NCBI GenBank assembly: GCA_002394965.1
Contig: DGVL01000137.1
Location: 1 to 13,234, forward strand
Reading direction: 5' to 3'
Source of the DNA: Lachnospira sp. UBA4285
GTDB lineage: Bacteria > Bacillota > Clostridia > Lachnospirales > Lachnospiraceae
Length of the DNA stretch: 13,234 bases
In this document: piece after piece, positions 1 to 6,892 of the stretch
Position numbering within the stretch: the first letter of the stretch is position 1
How the letters are laid out: each line of letters begins with the position of its first letter
The notes under the pieces: model-generated
Told to the model about the DNA's origin: nothing
The model's database searches: none
The model's input: the letters and a program-made list of their open reading frames with translations, nothing else
Translations under genes and position numbers: made by a program

Positions 1-695
1 GCGTCGCCCGGATGGACGCTCCGCCCGCGGAACCTGACCTCGGCGCCGGCCGCGTTGAAGTTTTCATATTCGACGATGCCGTATTCCCCGCCGTCAACCG
101 TGTAGGCCTCCGGCGCCGCGAACGTCTGCAGGTCAAAGAATTCCGGCCCGGCGCCGATCTCCTCATCCGGTGTGAACGCGACGCAGACAGGACGATGCGG
201 CACGTCCGGGTGCTCACAGAACCAGCTCAGCATACTCATGATCTCCGCGACGCCGGCCTTGTCGTCAGCCCCGAGGAGCGTCGTCGTATCCGTCGCGATC
301 AGCGCCTCGCCGATGTGCCTGGCAAGATCCGGGAAGTCCTGTATTTTCAGATACGGATCATCGCCGCTGTAGGCCGGAATAACCCGGATCTTCACATCCG
401 TGTCCGTGACGGCCGGTGAGGTGTCCATGTGGGCGATAAACCCCAGGGGTTTTCTGTTTTTTCCGCTCCCGCATCCCGGCAGCTTCGCGTACACATAGCA
501 GTGACCTGCGTCTAACGTCACATCGCGTATGCCCATCTCGCGAAGCTCCTCCACGAGCATCTTCGCAAGCACCTTCTGTTTCTCCGTGGACGGATGAAGG
601 CCGCTCGTCTCACTGGACTGCGTGTCCGTCTCCACATACCGGAAAAATCTCCGGAACAGATCTTTCTTCTCCAGTTCGTCTCTCGTGATTTCCAT
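1..695 (-). CDS. pepT: Peptidase T (tripeptide aminopeptidase), C-terminus beyond window
   Basis: M20B-family zinc aminopeptidase that removes the N-terminal residue from tripeptides in the cytoplasm. The 231 visible residues begin MEITRDELEKKDLF and carry the family landmarks in order: HMDTSPAVTD (zinc-ligand His), GADDKAGVAEI (bridging Asp), FTPDEEIGAG (catalytic Glu pair) and YTVDGGEYG (zinc-ligand Asp). The start of the dimerisation domain follows (FRGRSVHPGDA) before the left edge cuts the gene; the family is usually about 405-410 residues, so roughly 175 are missing. The ATG at 693-695 is preceded by AGGAG with 8-nt spacing. It lies 18 nt downstream of ktrA and is probably the third gene of ktrB-ktrA-pepT. 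No frameshift is visible in the part present. Confidence 0.95.
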   Translation of the reverse strand, partial: MEITRDELEKKDLFRRFFRYVETDTQSSETSGLHPSTEKQKVLAKMLVEELREMGIRDVTLDAGHCYVYAKLPGCGSGKNRKPLGFIAHMDTSPAVTDTDVKIRVIPAYSGDDPYLKIQDFPDLARHIGEALIATDTTTLLGADDKAGVAEIMSMLSWFCEHPDVPHRPVCVAFTPDEEIGAGPEFFDLQTFAAPEAYTVDGGEYGIVEYENFNAAGAEVRFRGRSVHPGD

Positions 696-713
696 ACCAG
701 AATCTCCTGCCTG

Positions 714-1361
714 TCAGTGATAGCAGCGGTCGACATCCGACGTGTTTCCGATCACAAGGATCGTGCGGCCGCCGGTAAGCTCCTCGTCCGGGTCAAGCTG
801 CAGCCGTATGGTTCCGTTCTCGCGGATCCCGACCACATTGATGTTGAAGCGTTTGCGCACATCCAGTTCCCGCAGCGTCTTTCCGACCCATCTGGGCGGC
901 ATCTCGATCTCGATCAGAGCAGTCTTGCGGTCGATGGCGAAGTAGTCAAAGACATGCTCCGTTCCGTATCGGAACGCCGTCCATTCCGCCACGAACTTCT
1001 CGGGGAAGACAATCCGGTCCGCTCCGATCCGGAGCAGCAGTTCCTCCTGCACGTCCGTGACCGCGCGCGACACAACGAATTTAGCCCCGCAATCCTTGAG
1101 CTTCGCTGTAACCTCCATCGAGCTCTGAAAGTCATCGCCGATCGCCACGATGCACAGATCAAAATCTCCCACGCCGATCGCCTTCAGGAACTCCGGCTTC
1201 GAGGCATCTCCGATCACCGCGTTCGTCGCGAAGTGCATGCACTCGTTGATCCGCTCCTCATCCTCGTCCACGACCATGACCTGCTGGTCCATCTCGGAAA
1301 GCTTCTTTGCGATCCGGGTTCCAAACCCGCCCGCGCCGATCAGCAGAATATTTTTCTTCAT
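714..1361 (-). CDS. ktrA: Potassium uptake regulatory subunit KtrA (RCK domain protein)
   Basis: Cytoplasmic gating ring subunit of the KtrAB potassium uptake system, 215 residues, the usual KtrA length. The N-terminal RCK_N Rossmann domain starts MKKNILLIGAGGFG, with the nucleotide-binding GxGxxG glycines at residues 9-14 and an acidic residue at the end of the second strand (VVDEDEERI, about residue 32) that normally contacts the ribose of NAD or ATP/ADP. The C-terminal RCK_C (TrkA_C) domain covers about residues 135-215 and contains the PPRWVGKTLRELDVRKRF stretch typical of that fold. GGAGG lies 8 nt before the ATG. Directly downstream of ktrB (20-nt gap) and upstream of pepT (18-nt gap), so very likely cotranscribed. 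The family opens or closes the KtrB pore in response to adenine nucleotides; that is family knowledge, not visible here. Confidence 0.95.
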   Translation of the reverse strand: MKKNILLIGAGGFGTRIAKKLSEMDQQVMVVDEDEERINECMHFATNAVIGDASKPEFLKAIGVGDFDLCIVAIGDDFQSSMEVTAKLKDCGAKFVVSRAVTDVQEELLLRIGADRIVFPEKFVAEWTAFRYGTEHVFDYFAIDRKTALIEIEMPPRWVGKTLRELDVRKRFNINVVGIRENGTIRLQLDPDEELTGGRTILVIGNTSDVDRCYH

Positions 1362-1381
1362 GTCTCCTACCTCCAGCCTGA

Positions 1382-2737
1382 TTATCCCACGCTGACCGGT
1401 TCCTCCGGGTAGCGCAGACTTGTGCCCTCATGTATAGCCGCATACAGAATCGTCAGTCCCCCGACACGCCCCGTGTACATGAGCAGGATCAGAATACAGT
1501 GCGATACGCGCCCGAGCGTCGGCGTCAGGCCGAGTGTCAGCCCGACCGTGCCCAGCGCGGATGCCGTCTCGAAGGCCGCCGGCAGAAGTGATATGCCCTC
1601 GGTCCGGCTGATGATGCAGGATGAGAGCAGAAACAGCGTCAGATACATGGTCATGATCGCCGAGGCCGTGCGGACAGTGTCCCTCGAGATCCGCCGGTGA
1701 AAGACGGCCACATCGCGTCTGCGGAAGAAAACCGCGAACATGGTCAGAATCATCACCGCCGCGGTAGTTGTCTTCATGCCGCCGGCCGTGGAACCCGGCG
1801 ACCCGCCGATGAGCATCAGGACAATCATGAGCATCTGGTTGTCCTCCTGCAGCTGCGTGAGGTCTGCCGTGTTAAAGCCGGCCGTCCGTGTCGTGACGGA
1901 CTGAAAGAAGCCGGACAGCAGGGCCTCCGGGAGCGGAAGATCCCCGTACTCCGTCAGAGTGAACCATATGCCCGGCGCTACAATCAGAATACAGGTGGTG
2001 ATCAGCACGATGCGTGTCTGCAGCGAAAAATGGCTGAAGCGGAAGTGACTGTCCGACATATCCTTCCATACATAGAATCCGAGGCCGCCGATCACGATCA
2101 GCGACATGATGGTGATATTGACGACAGGATCCGCCTGATAAGCGGTCAGGGACGAAAACGGCTCCCGGATGCCCATCAGGTCAAATCCGGCGTTGCAGAA
2201 CGCCGAGATCGAGTGAAAGATGCCGTACCAGATCCCGCGAGCCCATCCGAAGTCCCGGATCATCACCGGCATCAGGGCGATGGCGCCGGCCGCCTCGAAT
2301 ATAAAGACCCAGCGGATCAGGAATATGGACAGCCGGATGATGCCGCCGACTGACTGCGCGGATATCGAGTCCCTCAGGATGCCGCGCTGCCGCAGCGATA
2401 TGCGGCTTCCCAGAAGCACGCTCAGCAGAAATGCGATGGTGAAGACGCCCAGACCGCCGATCTGAATCAGGATGATGATGACCAGCTGTCCGAAAAGGCT
2501 CCAGTGCGTGGCCGTGTCAAAGACAACGAGCCCCGTCACGCAGGCCGCCGAGGTCGACGTGAACAGGCAGTCCAGCCAGGGCGTGACAGTGCCGTCGGCA
2601 CTTGCCACCGGCAGCATGAGAAGCAGACTTCCCAAAAGAATCATCGCGGCGAAGCTCCCCATGATGATCTGTGATGATGTCAGTTTCCCGAAATATCTTG
2701 CCAGCATAGTTTCCGATGCCCCCGCGGAAGATGCCAA
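1382..2737 (-). CDS. ktrB: Potassium uptake transmembrane subunit KtrB
   Basis: Pore subunit of KtrAB, a SKT-superfamily (Trk/Ktr/HKT) potassium transporter, usually Na+-dependent. Four M1-P-M2 repeats are visible, each with the glycine of the selectivity filter: CVTGL, CNAGF, RTAGF and LGTVGL. The gating loop in the third repeat is glycine/serine rich (GGSPGSTAGG). I chose the TTG at 2735-2737 because GGAGG stands 5 nt before it, giving 451 residues. The ATG at 2705-2707 (441 residues, MLARYFGKLTSS) fits family alignments equally well but has a poor ribosome binding site. The open frame continues upstream to 2920, but that stretch reads through a terminator and tRNA-Pro and is not coding. 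First gene of ktrB-ktrA-pepT. No room for a clear promoter exists between terminator and start. Confidence 0.93.
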   Translation of the reverse strand: MASSAGASETMLARYFGKLTSSQIIMGSFAAMILLGSLLLMLPVASADGTVTPWLDCLFTSTSAACVTGLVVFDTATHWSLFGQLVIIILIQIGGLGVFTIAFLLSVLLGSRISLRQRGILRDSISAQSVGGIIRLSIFLIRWVFIFEAAGAIALMPVMIRDFGWARGIWYGIFHSISAFCNAGFDLMGIREPFSSLTAYQADPVVNITIMSLIVIGGLGFYVWKDMSDSHFRFSHFSLQTRIVLITTCILIVAPGIWFTLTEYGDLPLPEALLSGFFQSVTTRTAGFNTADLTQLQEDNQMLMIVLMLIGGSPGSTAGGMKTTTAAVMILTMFAVFFRRRDVAVFHRRISRDTVRTASAIMTMYLTLFLLSSCIISRTEGISLLPAAFETASALGTVGLTLGLTPTLGRVSHCILILLMYTGRVGGLTILYAAIHEGTSLRYPEEPVSVG

Positions 2738-2760
2738 CGCAGCCTCCGGTAAGTTGCGAT

Positions 2761-2795
2761 AAAAAAGGCAGCGGCCACCTTCCGGCACCGCTGCC
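2761..2795 (-). terminator. Intrinsic terminator after tRNA-Pro, upstream of ktrB
   Basis: Perfect 8-bp stem (ggcagcgg at 2767-2774 pairs with ccgctgcc at 2788-2795), 13-nt loop, followed on the minus strand by six U residues (2761-2766). It ends the tRNA-Pro transcript. It lies only 23 nt before the proposed ktrB TTG start, so it also lies in the ktrB leader region. Confidence 0.85.
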
Positions 2796-2808
2796 TCAAA
2801 TGCCTCAA

Positions 2809-2881
2809 TCGGAATGACAGGACTTGAACCTGCGGCCTCTTGACCCCCAGTCAAGCGCGCTACCACCTGCGCTACATCCCG
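2809..2881 (-). tRNA. tRNA-Pro (anticodon GGG)
   Basis: A 73-nt cloverleaf can be folded by hand. The acceptor stem is CGGGATG with CATTCCG (one G-U pair) and discriminator A at 2809. The D stem is GCGC/GCGC, and the anticodon stem CTTGA/TCAAG encloses the 7-nt loop CTGGGGG, which gives anticodon GGG. The T stem is GCAGG/CCTGT with loop TTCAAGT. CCA is not encoded and would be added post-transcriptionally. An extended -10 element lies just upstream and a hairpin terminator just downstream, so it is a single-gene unit at least in part. Confidence 0.97.
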
Positions 2882-2891
2882 ATATGTCGGT

Positions 2892-2900
2892 ATTGTAGCA
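2892..2900 (-). promoter_or_regulatory. Extended -10 promoter of tRNA-Pro
   Basis: On the minus strand TACAAT (2892-2897) is preceded by TGC, an extended -10 element. The first transcribed base would fall at about 2885, four bases before the tRNA 5' end. No good -35 hexamer is seen at 16-18 bp, so this is a moderate call. It lies in the 69-nt gap after the membrane protein gene at 2951, where I see no terminator, so read-through from that gene is also possible. Confidence 0.5.
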
Positions 2901-2950
2901 CACTCCTCCTGAAAAAGCACGAATTATTCAATTTGTTCAGGCGGGAATCT

Positions 2951-4120
2951 TCAGATCCAGTTCAGCATGATGCTCGCCGCGATGCCGGACACAACCGAAA
3001 CAGAAACAATTCCTCCGATGATCATCTTCGGCATGATGTAATCCATCACGATATGGATCTCTTCCTCGTCCTTTCCGACCGCATCGGATACCTCGCGGGA
3101 CAGGATGAAGGTGCCCGGGAATCCAATCAGCGCCGTGACGGCAATCGCGAAGGACATCCTCCAGCCAAGGTGTACGATCCGGCCGACCAGAACCGAGACA
3201 ACAAAGCCGATCGCGAGGCCCAGCGCGATGACAACCAGCAGACTCGGGAGCATGGAGAGAACCACCTTCGGCGTCGTGTTGGCAAGTCCTGCGAACACCG
3301 TGCACATTGCGCCCGCCATGACGAATGTAAAACCATTCGACTTGGTCAGACACGCCTCATCCAGGAAGCCCAGCTCATGGAAGAGAATACCGAAGATCAG
3401 GCAGTAGATCAGCTGGTTGACCGGCGTGATCTTGCCAAGGTACAGTCCTGCCAGCGCCAGAAGCGCCGTCTTGAAGAGAATGAAGTTCGCGCTGTTGTAC
3501 TTTTCCGGAACCGACGGGAAGATCTTGAACGCACCGAACAGACCCGGATTGTCCTTCGGCTCTGCCGGCGGGATGTACTTTCCGTCTTTCCAGTCCTGCA
3601 GAACCCTCACGCCTTCTTTTTTGCACAGCTGCGAAGCGATCGGGATTCCGGCCAGAGCCTGAAGGGAGATGACCATCAGAGCGAAGACGGCAACATCGTC
3701 GCGGCCGACCACATCGCCGACGCCTTTGATCACGAGATATGCGACCATGCCGCCTGCAATCGTCGGGCCGCCCACAAGGGCATAGTAGCGGTCAATGATA
3801 AACTGTCCTATGAAGTACACGCCGAACGCAATCAGAAGGGTCGAGATCAGCGAGATCAGAACCGTCTTCCACTCTGTCATCAGATCCCGGAGCTTGATCG
3901 TACTTCCGACATGAACAAGGAACATGCCGATTGTGACCGACGCGAAGGCCATCAGCCCGGAATCGGTGAAAATCGTGGCCGGCGCTCCAGCCCAGAACCA
4001 GATCATAAATACGATGGCACAGGCGAGCATGCTCGATACGATCGCCTTCGTCTTCGTGGCGACCAGATCCCCGAACGCAAAGACGAGGAAGATAATCGTC
4101 ATGGCAAGTAAAGCATTCAT
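2951..4120 (-). CDS. Polytopic membrane protein, putative secondary transporter of unnamed family
   Basis: Predicted integral membrane protein of 389 residues with about 10 or more hydrophobic segments. I cannot name the family with confidence. Hydrophobic stretches fall in two halves separated by a polar, proline-rich loop of about 45 residues (near residues 170-215, containing DWKDGKYIPPAEPKDNPG). Each half has a glycine-rich hinge (GGPTIAGGMVAY in the first, ALIGFPGTFILS in the second). This two-repeat layout resembles sodium/glutamate (ESS), 2HCT and malonate-type carriers, but the resemblance is architectural only. The ATG at 4118-4120 was chosen because GGAGG precedes it by 7 nt; the frame extends 24 codons further upstream without a binding site and would overlap the promoter. 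It diverges from an M20D amidohydrolase, which suggests it imports that enzyme's substrate or handles its product (inference). Confidence 0.8.
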   Translation of the reverse strand: MNALLAMTIIFLVFAFGDLVATKTKAIVSSMLACAIVFMIWFWAGAPATIFTDSGLMAFASVTIGMFLVHVGSTIKLRDLMTEWKTVLISLISTLLIAFGVYFIGQFIIDRYYALVGGPTIAGGMVAYLVIKGVGDVVGRDDVAVFALMVISLQALAGIPIASQLCKKEGVRVLQDWKDGKYIPPAEPKDNPGLFGAFKIFPSVPEKYNSANFILFKTALLALAGLYLGKITPVNQLIYCLIFGILFHELGFLDEACLTKSNGFTFVMAGAMCTVFAGLANTTPKVVLSMLPSLLVVIALGLAIGFVVSVLVGRIVHLGWRMSFAIAVTALIGFPGTFILSREVSDAVGKDEEEIHIVMDYIMPKMIIGGIVSVSVVSGIAASIMLNWI

Positions 4121-4182
4121 GTGTGTTCCTCCAGACTTTTCCGCAAGGTTCCAGATTTCCTGTCCGCAGAAAATTTTCATTA

Positions 4183-4211
4183 AAATTAACACACTTTTAA
4201 GAATGTTTCAA
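4183..4211 (-). promoter_or_regulatory. Promoter for the membrane protein gene
   Basis: On the minus strand TTGAAA (4206-4211) and TAATTT (4183-4188) are separated by 17 bp, a good sigma-A pattern. The leader to the ATG at 4120 is about 55 nt. A 10-bp palindrome, GAAAATTTTC (4169-4178), sits at the expected transcription start and could be an operator or just AT-rich promoter sequence. Confidence 0.6.
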
Positions 4212-4249
4212 GCATTAAAGCGCTGAACTTCACCGCATTACCGCGATTC

Positions 4250-4278
4250 TTGACACGCCTGAGTGCCGATGCTACAGT
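4250..4278 (+). promoter_or_regulatory. Promoter for the M20D amidohydrolase
   Basis: TTGACA (4250-4255), 17-bp spacer, TACAGT (4273-4278). The expected start near 4285 leaves a leader of about 60 nt before the GTG at 4344. It is arranged back to back with the promoter of the membrane protein gene, so both genes could answer to one regulator bound between them. Confidence 0.65.
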
Positions 4279-4343
4279 AATCGCAGTTTCCGAAACGTGC
4301 AGGCAGTGCGAATCTGCCGTCTGCTGCTCACAGGAGGTATACA

Positions 4344-5522
4344 GTGACCGATTATCTGAAGGAAGCACAGGATATAAAAGAGGAGATCGTGAGGAACCGG
4401 CGCACGGTTCACCAGTTCGCCGAGCTGGGGCTGGACCTGCCGGAGACGTCTTCATTTGTCATGGAGAAGCTCAGAGAATACGGATATGAGCCGAAGCGCT
4501 GCGGGAAGTCGGGCGTGACGGCCGTGGCCGGGCAGGGCGGCAAGGTGATCCTGCTGCGCGGCGACATGGATGCGCTGCCGATGAAGGAGGAGTCCGGGCT
4601 GCCATTCGCGGCGACGGGCGCTGCCTGCCACAGCTGCGGCCACGACCTGCACACGGCGATGCTGCTCGCGGCGGCCAGGCTGCTGAAGATTCACGAGAAA
4701 GAACTCAAGGGGCGCGTGAAGTTCATGTTTCAGCCGGGCGAGGAGATCCTGGGCGGCGCGACAGAGATGATTGCGGACGGGCTCCTGGAGAATCCGCACG
4801 TGGACGCCGCGCTGGGCATGCACACCTGCACCGGCCACGGCAGCAACTCAAAGACCGGCCTGATCACATATAAATCAGAATATTCCACCTTTTCCGGGGA
4901 CTATGTCAAAGTCACGGTTCACGGCCGCAACGCCCACGGAAGCACGCCGGAGATGGGCGTGGACGCCATCAATGTGGCAGCGCACATCGTGACCGGGCTG
5001 GAGGAACTCATCGCGCGGGAAGTGTCCAACACCGAGCGCTCGATCGTCCTCGTGGGGCGCATTGAAGGCGGCGACTCCTGCAACACGGAGGCCGGGACCT
5101 GTCAGCTGGATATATCCGTCCGCGCTGCGTCCGAAGAGCGCCGACGTTTCCTGAAGCAGCGTGTGAAGGAGATCGCCGAGGGCACGGCGATGACCTTCCG
5201 CGCCACGGCCGATGTGGATTTCGTGTACGGCATGCCGCCGCTTTACAATGACCCTGCGATGTGCCGCTGCATTCCCGGCTATATCCGGGAGATGCTGGGA
5301 GAAACTTCGGTAAAAGAGGTCCACGAGTTCGGCGGAACCGAGGACTTCACAGCCGTAGCGGAGAAAGTTCCGAGCATCTACCTGAACATCGGCACCGGCA
5401 GTATCGCCGGCCCGGACATCACACATCACAATCCGAAGATCATCTTCGACGAGGACGCCCTCCCCATCGGCGCGGCCGTGTATGCACAGTGTGCCGCGAG
5501 ATTCCTGGAGGATCACCAGTAA
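4344..5522 (+). CDS. M20D-family amidohydrolase (N-acyl amino acid / aminoacylase type)
   Basis: Cytoplasmic two-metal hydrolase of 392 residues, the usual length of the M20D group that includes hippurate hydrolase, aminoacylase and indole-acetyl-amino-acid hydrolases. These release an amino acid from an N-acyl or amide conjugate. Landmarks are HQFAELGLDLPETS near residue 23, GDMDALPM at 73-80 and the metal site SCGHDLHTA with Cys98 and His100. QPGEE (Glu133/134), GMHT (His160), the inserted dimerisation domain with HGRNAHGSTPEMG, and the C-terminal HHNPKI (His362) follow. The start is GTG, preceded by AGGAGG at 6-nt spacing. The exact substrate cannot be read from sequence. It diverges from an unnamed transporter-like membrane protein and has its own promoter; a bidirectional terminator begins 2 nt after the stop codon. 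Confidence 0.9.
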   Translation: MTDYLKEAQDIKEEIVRNRRTVHQFAELGLDLPETSSFVMEKLREYGYEPKRCGKSGVTAVAGQGGKVILLRGDMDALPMKEESGLPFAATGAACHSCGHDLHTAMLLAAARLLKIHEKELKGRVKFMFQPGEEILGGATEMIADGLLENPHVDAALGMHTCTGHGSNSKTGLITYKSEYSTFSGDYVKVTVHGRNAHGSTPEMGVDAINVAAHIVTGLEELIAREVSNTERSIVLVGRIEGGDSCNTEAGTCQLDISVRAASEERRRFLKQRVKEIAEGTAMTFRATADVDFVYGMPPLYNDPAMCRCIPGYIREMLGETSVKEVHEFGGTEDFTAVAEKVPSIYLNIGTGSIAGPDITHHNPKIIFDEDALPIGAAVYAQCAARFLEDHQ

Positions 5523-5523
5523 A

Positions 5524-5556
5524 AAGCCCGGGGCTTGCGAAAAAAGCCCCGGGCTT
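5524..5556. terminator. Bidirectional intrinsic terminator between convergent genes
   Basis: Perfect 13-bp stem, aagcccggggctt (5524-5536) with aagccccgggctt (5544-5556), and a 7-nt loop. A T-rich run follows on the plus strand (5559-5563) and a U-run on the minus strand, so it serves both the M20D amidohydrolase and the GH105 gene that converge here. Confidence 0.9.
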
Positions 5557-5571
5557 ACTTTTTCAGACACA

Positions 5572-6678
5572 TCACTGCCTGATTCTGTCCCAGATCTGCT
5601 CTGTCTCCTCGCACATGAGAAGATACGCGCCCACGCCGTGGAGGTCGTTGGTCGATGTCGGGCGCTTCAGATAGGAAGCATAGTCCATGACTCCGGTGCC
5701 GATGCACACGCCGGAGATCTGCACGTGTCCGGCCGCGTCATAGGTCAGGCTGTGCGTGACAGCGTCAAATGCGCGGCACACGGCCCGGCCGTATGCCTTC
5801 TCCCGCTCTCCTGCCGCAAGCCCCAGCCGGATGGCCTTGCTCATCGCGGCGGCGTACAGACAGGTGGAGCTCGTCTCCGGCCAGTTCTCCGGATCGTCTG
5901 TCTTGTCGACAATCTGGTACCAGAATCCGCTCTTCGTCTGGTACTTGAGGAGCGCGTCGAGCAGGTCCGTCGTCATCTGACGCATCGCCGGAACCCAGGG
6001 TGCGTTTTCATCCATGAACTCCAGATCGTCAAGCAGCGCGACCGGAACCCACCCGATGGCGCGGCACCAGAACTCCGGCGAACGGCCGGTTTCCGGATCC
6101 GCCCACGGCGCCTTCTTTGACTCGTCCCAGGCGTGGTAATACAGCCCGGTCCTGCTGTCCTCACAGTGCTTGCGCATGAGAAGCGCCTCGCGGGCGACTG
6201 CCTCAAGATAATCGGCCCTGCCGTACCTTCTGCCGTACTCCGCGAAGAACGGACCGGACATGTACATACCGTCAAGCCACATCTGCTGCGGGTAGCGCCC
6301 CTTGTGCCACAGGCCGCCCTCTGACGTCTTCGGGAAGTTGCGCAGAATTACGGAGAAATACTCCAGAAGCTTCTCATACGATCTGTCGCCGTTCCAGTCC
6401 ATGATCCGAAACAGCAGAACAGCCGGCTGAATGTCGTCGAGCTCCGTCGGATTCGCATTGCCGGGCATCCTGTCGCTCTCAAGGCAGCTCTCCACCCAGT
6501 CCCGGATGTATGTCATATACCGCTCATCGCGGCACAGCCTGTATGTCTTCTCCATACCGGAGAGAAAGACGCCCTGATGATAGTGAAAGTGTCCCTTCGG
6601 CGGCAGATCCTGCGGCGCAAAGCGGTCCATCATCATCTCGCAGGCTTCGACGGCATACTCGATCGGTCTTGTTTTCAC
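5572..6678 (-). CDS. GH105 unsaturated rhamnogalacturonyl/glucuronyl hydrolase (YteR/YesR-like)
   Basis: Cytoplasmic glycoside hydrolase with the (alpha/alpha)6 barrel, which hydrates the 4,5-double bond left at the non-reducing end of oligosaccharides by pectin or related polysaccharide lyases and so frees the unsaturated uronic acid. Recognised by KGRYPQQMWLDGMYM, where Asp136 matches the catalytic Asp of YteR, an upstream LDDIQPA with Asp82 as the second conserved acid, and WADPETGRSPEFW followed by RAIGWVPVALLDDLE. No signal peptide is present. I chose the GTG at 6676-6678: GAGGT lies 8 nt before it, it gives 368 residues (YteR-like length), and the in-frame ATG at 6720 overlaps the -10 element. 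The gene stands alone among amino-acid genes; no lyase, sugar transporter or uronate pathway gene is in the window. Substrate (rhamnogalacturonan, xanthan or host glycan derived) is open. Confidence 0.92.
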   Translation of the reverse strand: MKTRPIEYAVEACEMMMDRFAPQDLPPKGHFHYHQGVFLSGMEKTYRLCRDERYMTYIRDWVESCLESDRMPGNANPTELDDIQPAVLLFRIMDWNGDRSYEKLLEYFSVILRNFPKTSEGGLWHKGRYPQQMWLDGMYMSGPFFAEYGRRYGRADYLEAVAREALLMRKHCEDSRTGLYYHAWDESKKAPWADPETGRSPEFWCRAIGWVPVALLDDLEFMDENAPWVPAMRQMTTDLLDALLKYQTKSGFWYQIVDKTDDPENWPETSSTCLYAAAMSKAIRLGLAAGEREKAYGRAVCRAFDAVTHSLTYDAAGHVQISGVCIGTGVMDYASYLKRPTSTNDLHGVGAYLLMCEETEQIWDRIRQ

Positions 6679-6704
6679 GTGTCCATACCTCTTTTCTGTT
6701 CTGC

Positions 6705-6727
6705 TTGTAAGTGCTTCCATCTTACAA
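6705..6727. promoter_or_regulatory. Inverted repeat overlapping the GH105 promoter, candidate operator
   Basis: TTGTAAG (6705-6711) and CTTACAA (6721-6727) form perfect 7-bp arms around a 9-bp spacer, flanked outside by GC on each side. The repeat covers the -10 hexamer and the predicted start point of the GH105 gene, a place where a bound repressor would block transcription. The regulator is not encoded in the window. Confidence 0.5.
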
Positions 6728-6747
6728 TGCCACAGTCTCCCTGTCAA
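6719..6747 (-). promoter_or_regulatory. Promoter of the GH105 gene
   Basis: On the minus strand TTGACA (6742-6747) and TAAGAT (6719-6724) are separated by 17 bp. Predicted start near 6712 gives a leader of about 35 nt to the GTG, with the ribosome binding site inside it. This supports the GTG start over the upstream ATG. Confidence 0.75.
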
Positions 6748-6769
6748 AGCGCATGCGCCCCTGCAGATG

Positions 6770-6799
6770 CCGGACGCGGGTGCCCCGCAGGCGGTCCGG
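6770..6799. repeat. Imperfect inverted repeat between divergent promoters
   Basis: Outer arms CCGGAC (6770-6775) and GTCCGG (6794-6799), inner arms GCGGG (6776-6780) and CCCGC (6784-6788) with a 3-nt loop and a 5-nt bulge. It lies upstream of both the GH105 promoter and the riboswitch promoter, so it should not be transcribed from either. No U-run follows. It may be a binding site or chance in GC-rich DNA; I see nothing else in 6748-6851. Confidence 0.35.
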
Positions 6800-6851
6800 A
6801 CAGACAGATTGATTCTCTGTTCAGGCAGAAAAACCGATGAAGAATTCTTTC

Positions 6852-6879
6852 TTGACAAAATTCACTTTCTTTTTATAAT
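6852..6879 (+). promoter_or_regulatory. Promoter of the lysine-riboswitch operon
   Basis: Exact consensus hexamers TTGACA (6852-6857) and TATAAT (6874-6879) with a 16-bp spacer in AT-rich DNA. The expected start near 6886 places the aptamer at the very 5' end of the transcript. Such a strong promoter suits a gene controlled by termination in the leader rather than by initiation. Confidence 0.88.
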
Positions 6880-6892
6880 TAGTCTGTCTGAG

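Noticed and set aside
594..1412. Long open frame on the plus strand (272 residues)
   Set aside because: Antisense to ktrA, which has clear RCK motifs; composition is that of a GC-rich shadow frame.
2738..2920. Extension of the ktrB reading frame upstream to 2920 (a 512-residue protein)
   Set aside because: The extra stretch reads through a hairpin terminator and the whole of tRNA-Pro, and KtrB proteins are about 440-455 residues.
2840..4111. Long open frame on the plus strand (423 residues)
   Set aside because: It is antisense to the membrane protein gene and tRNA-Pro, is rich in Arg, Asp, His and Gln with no recognisable motif, and has no ribosome binding site.
6679..6858. GH105 gene starting further upstream (ATG at 6720 or the frame start at 6858)
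   Set aside because: The upstream part overlaps the gene's own promoter and has no binding site; the GTG at 6678 has GAGGT at 8 nt and gives the family length.
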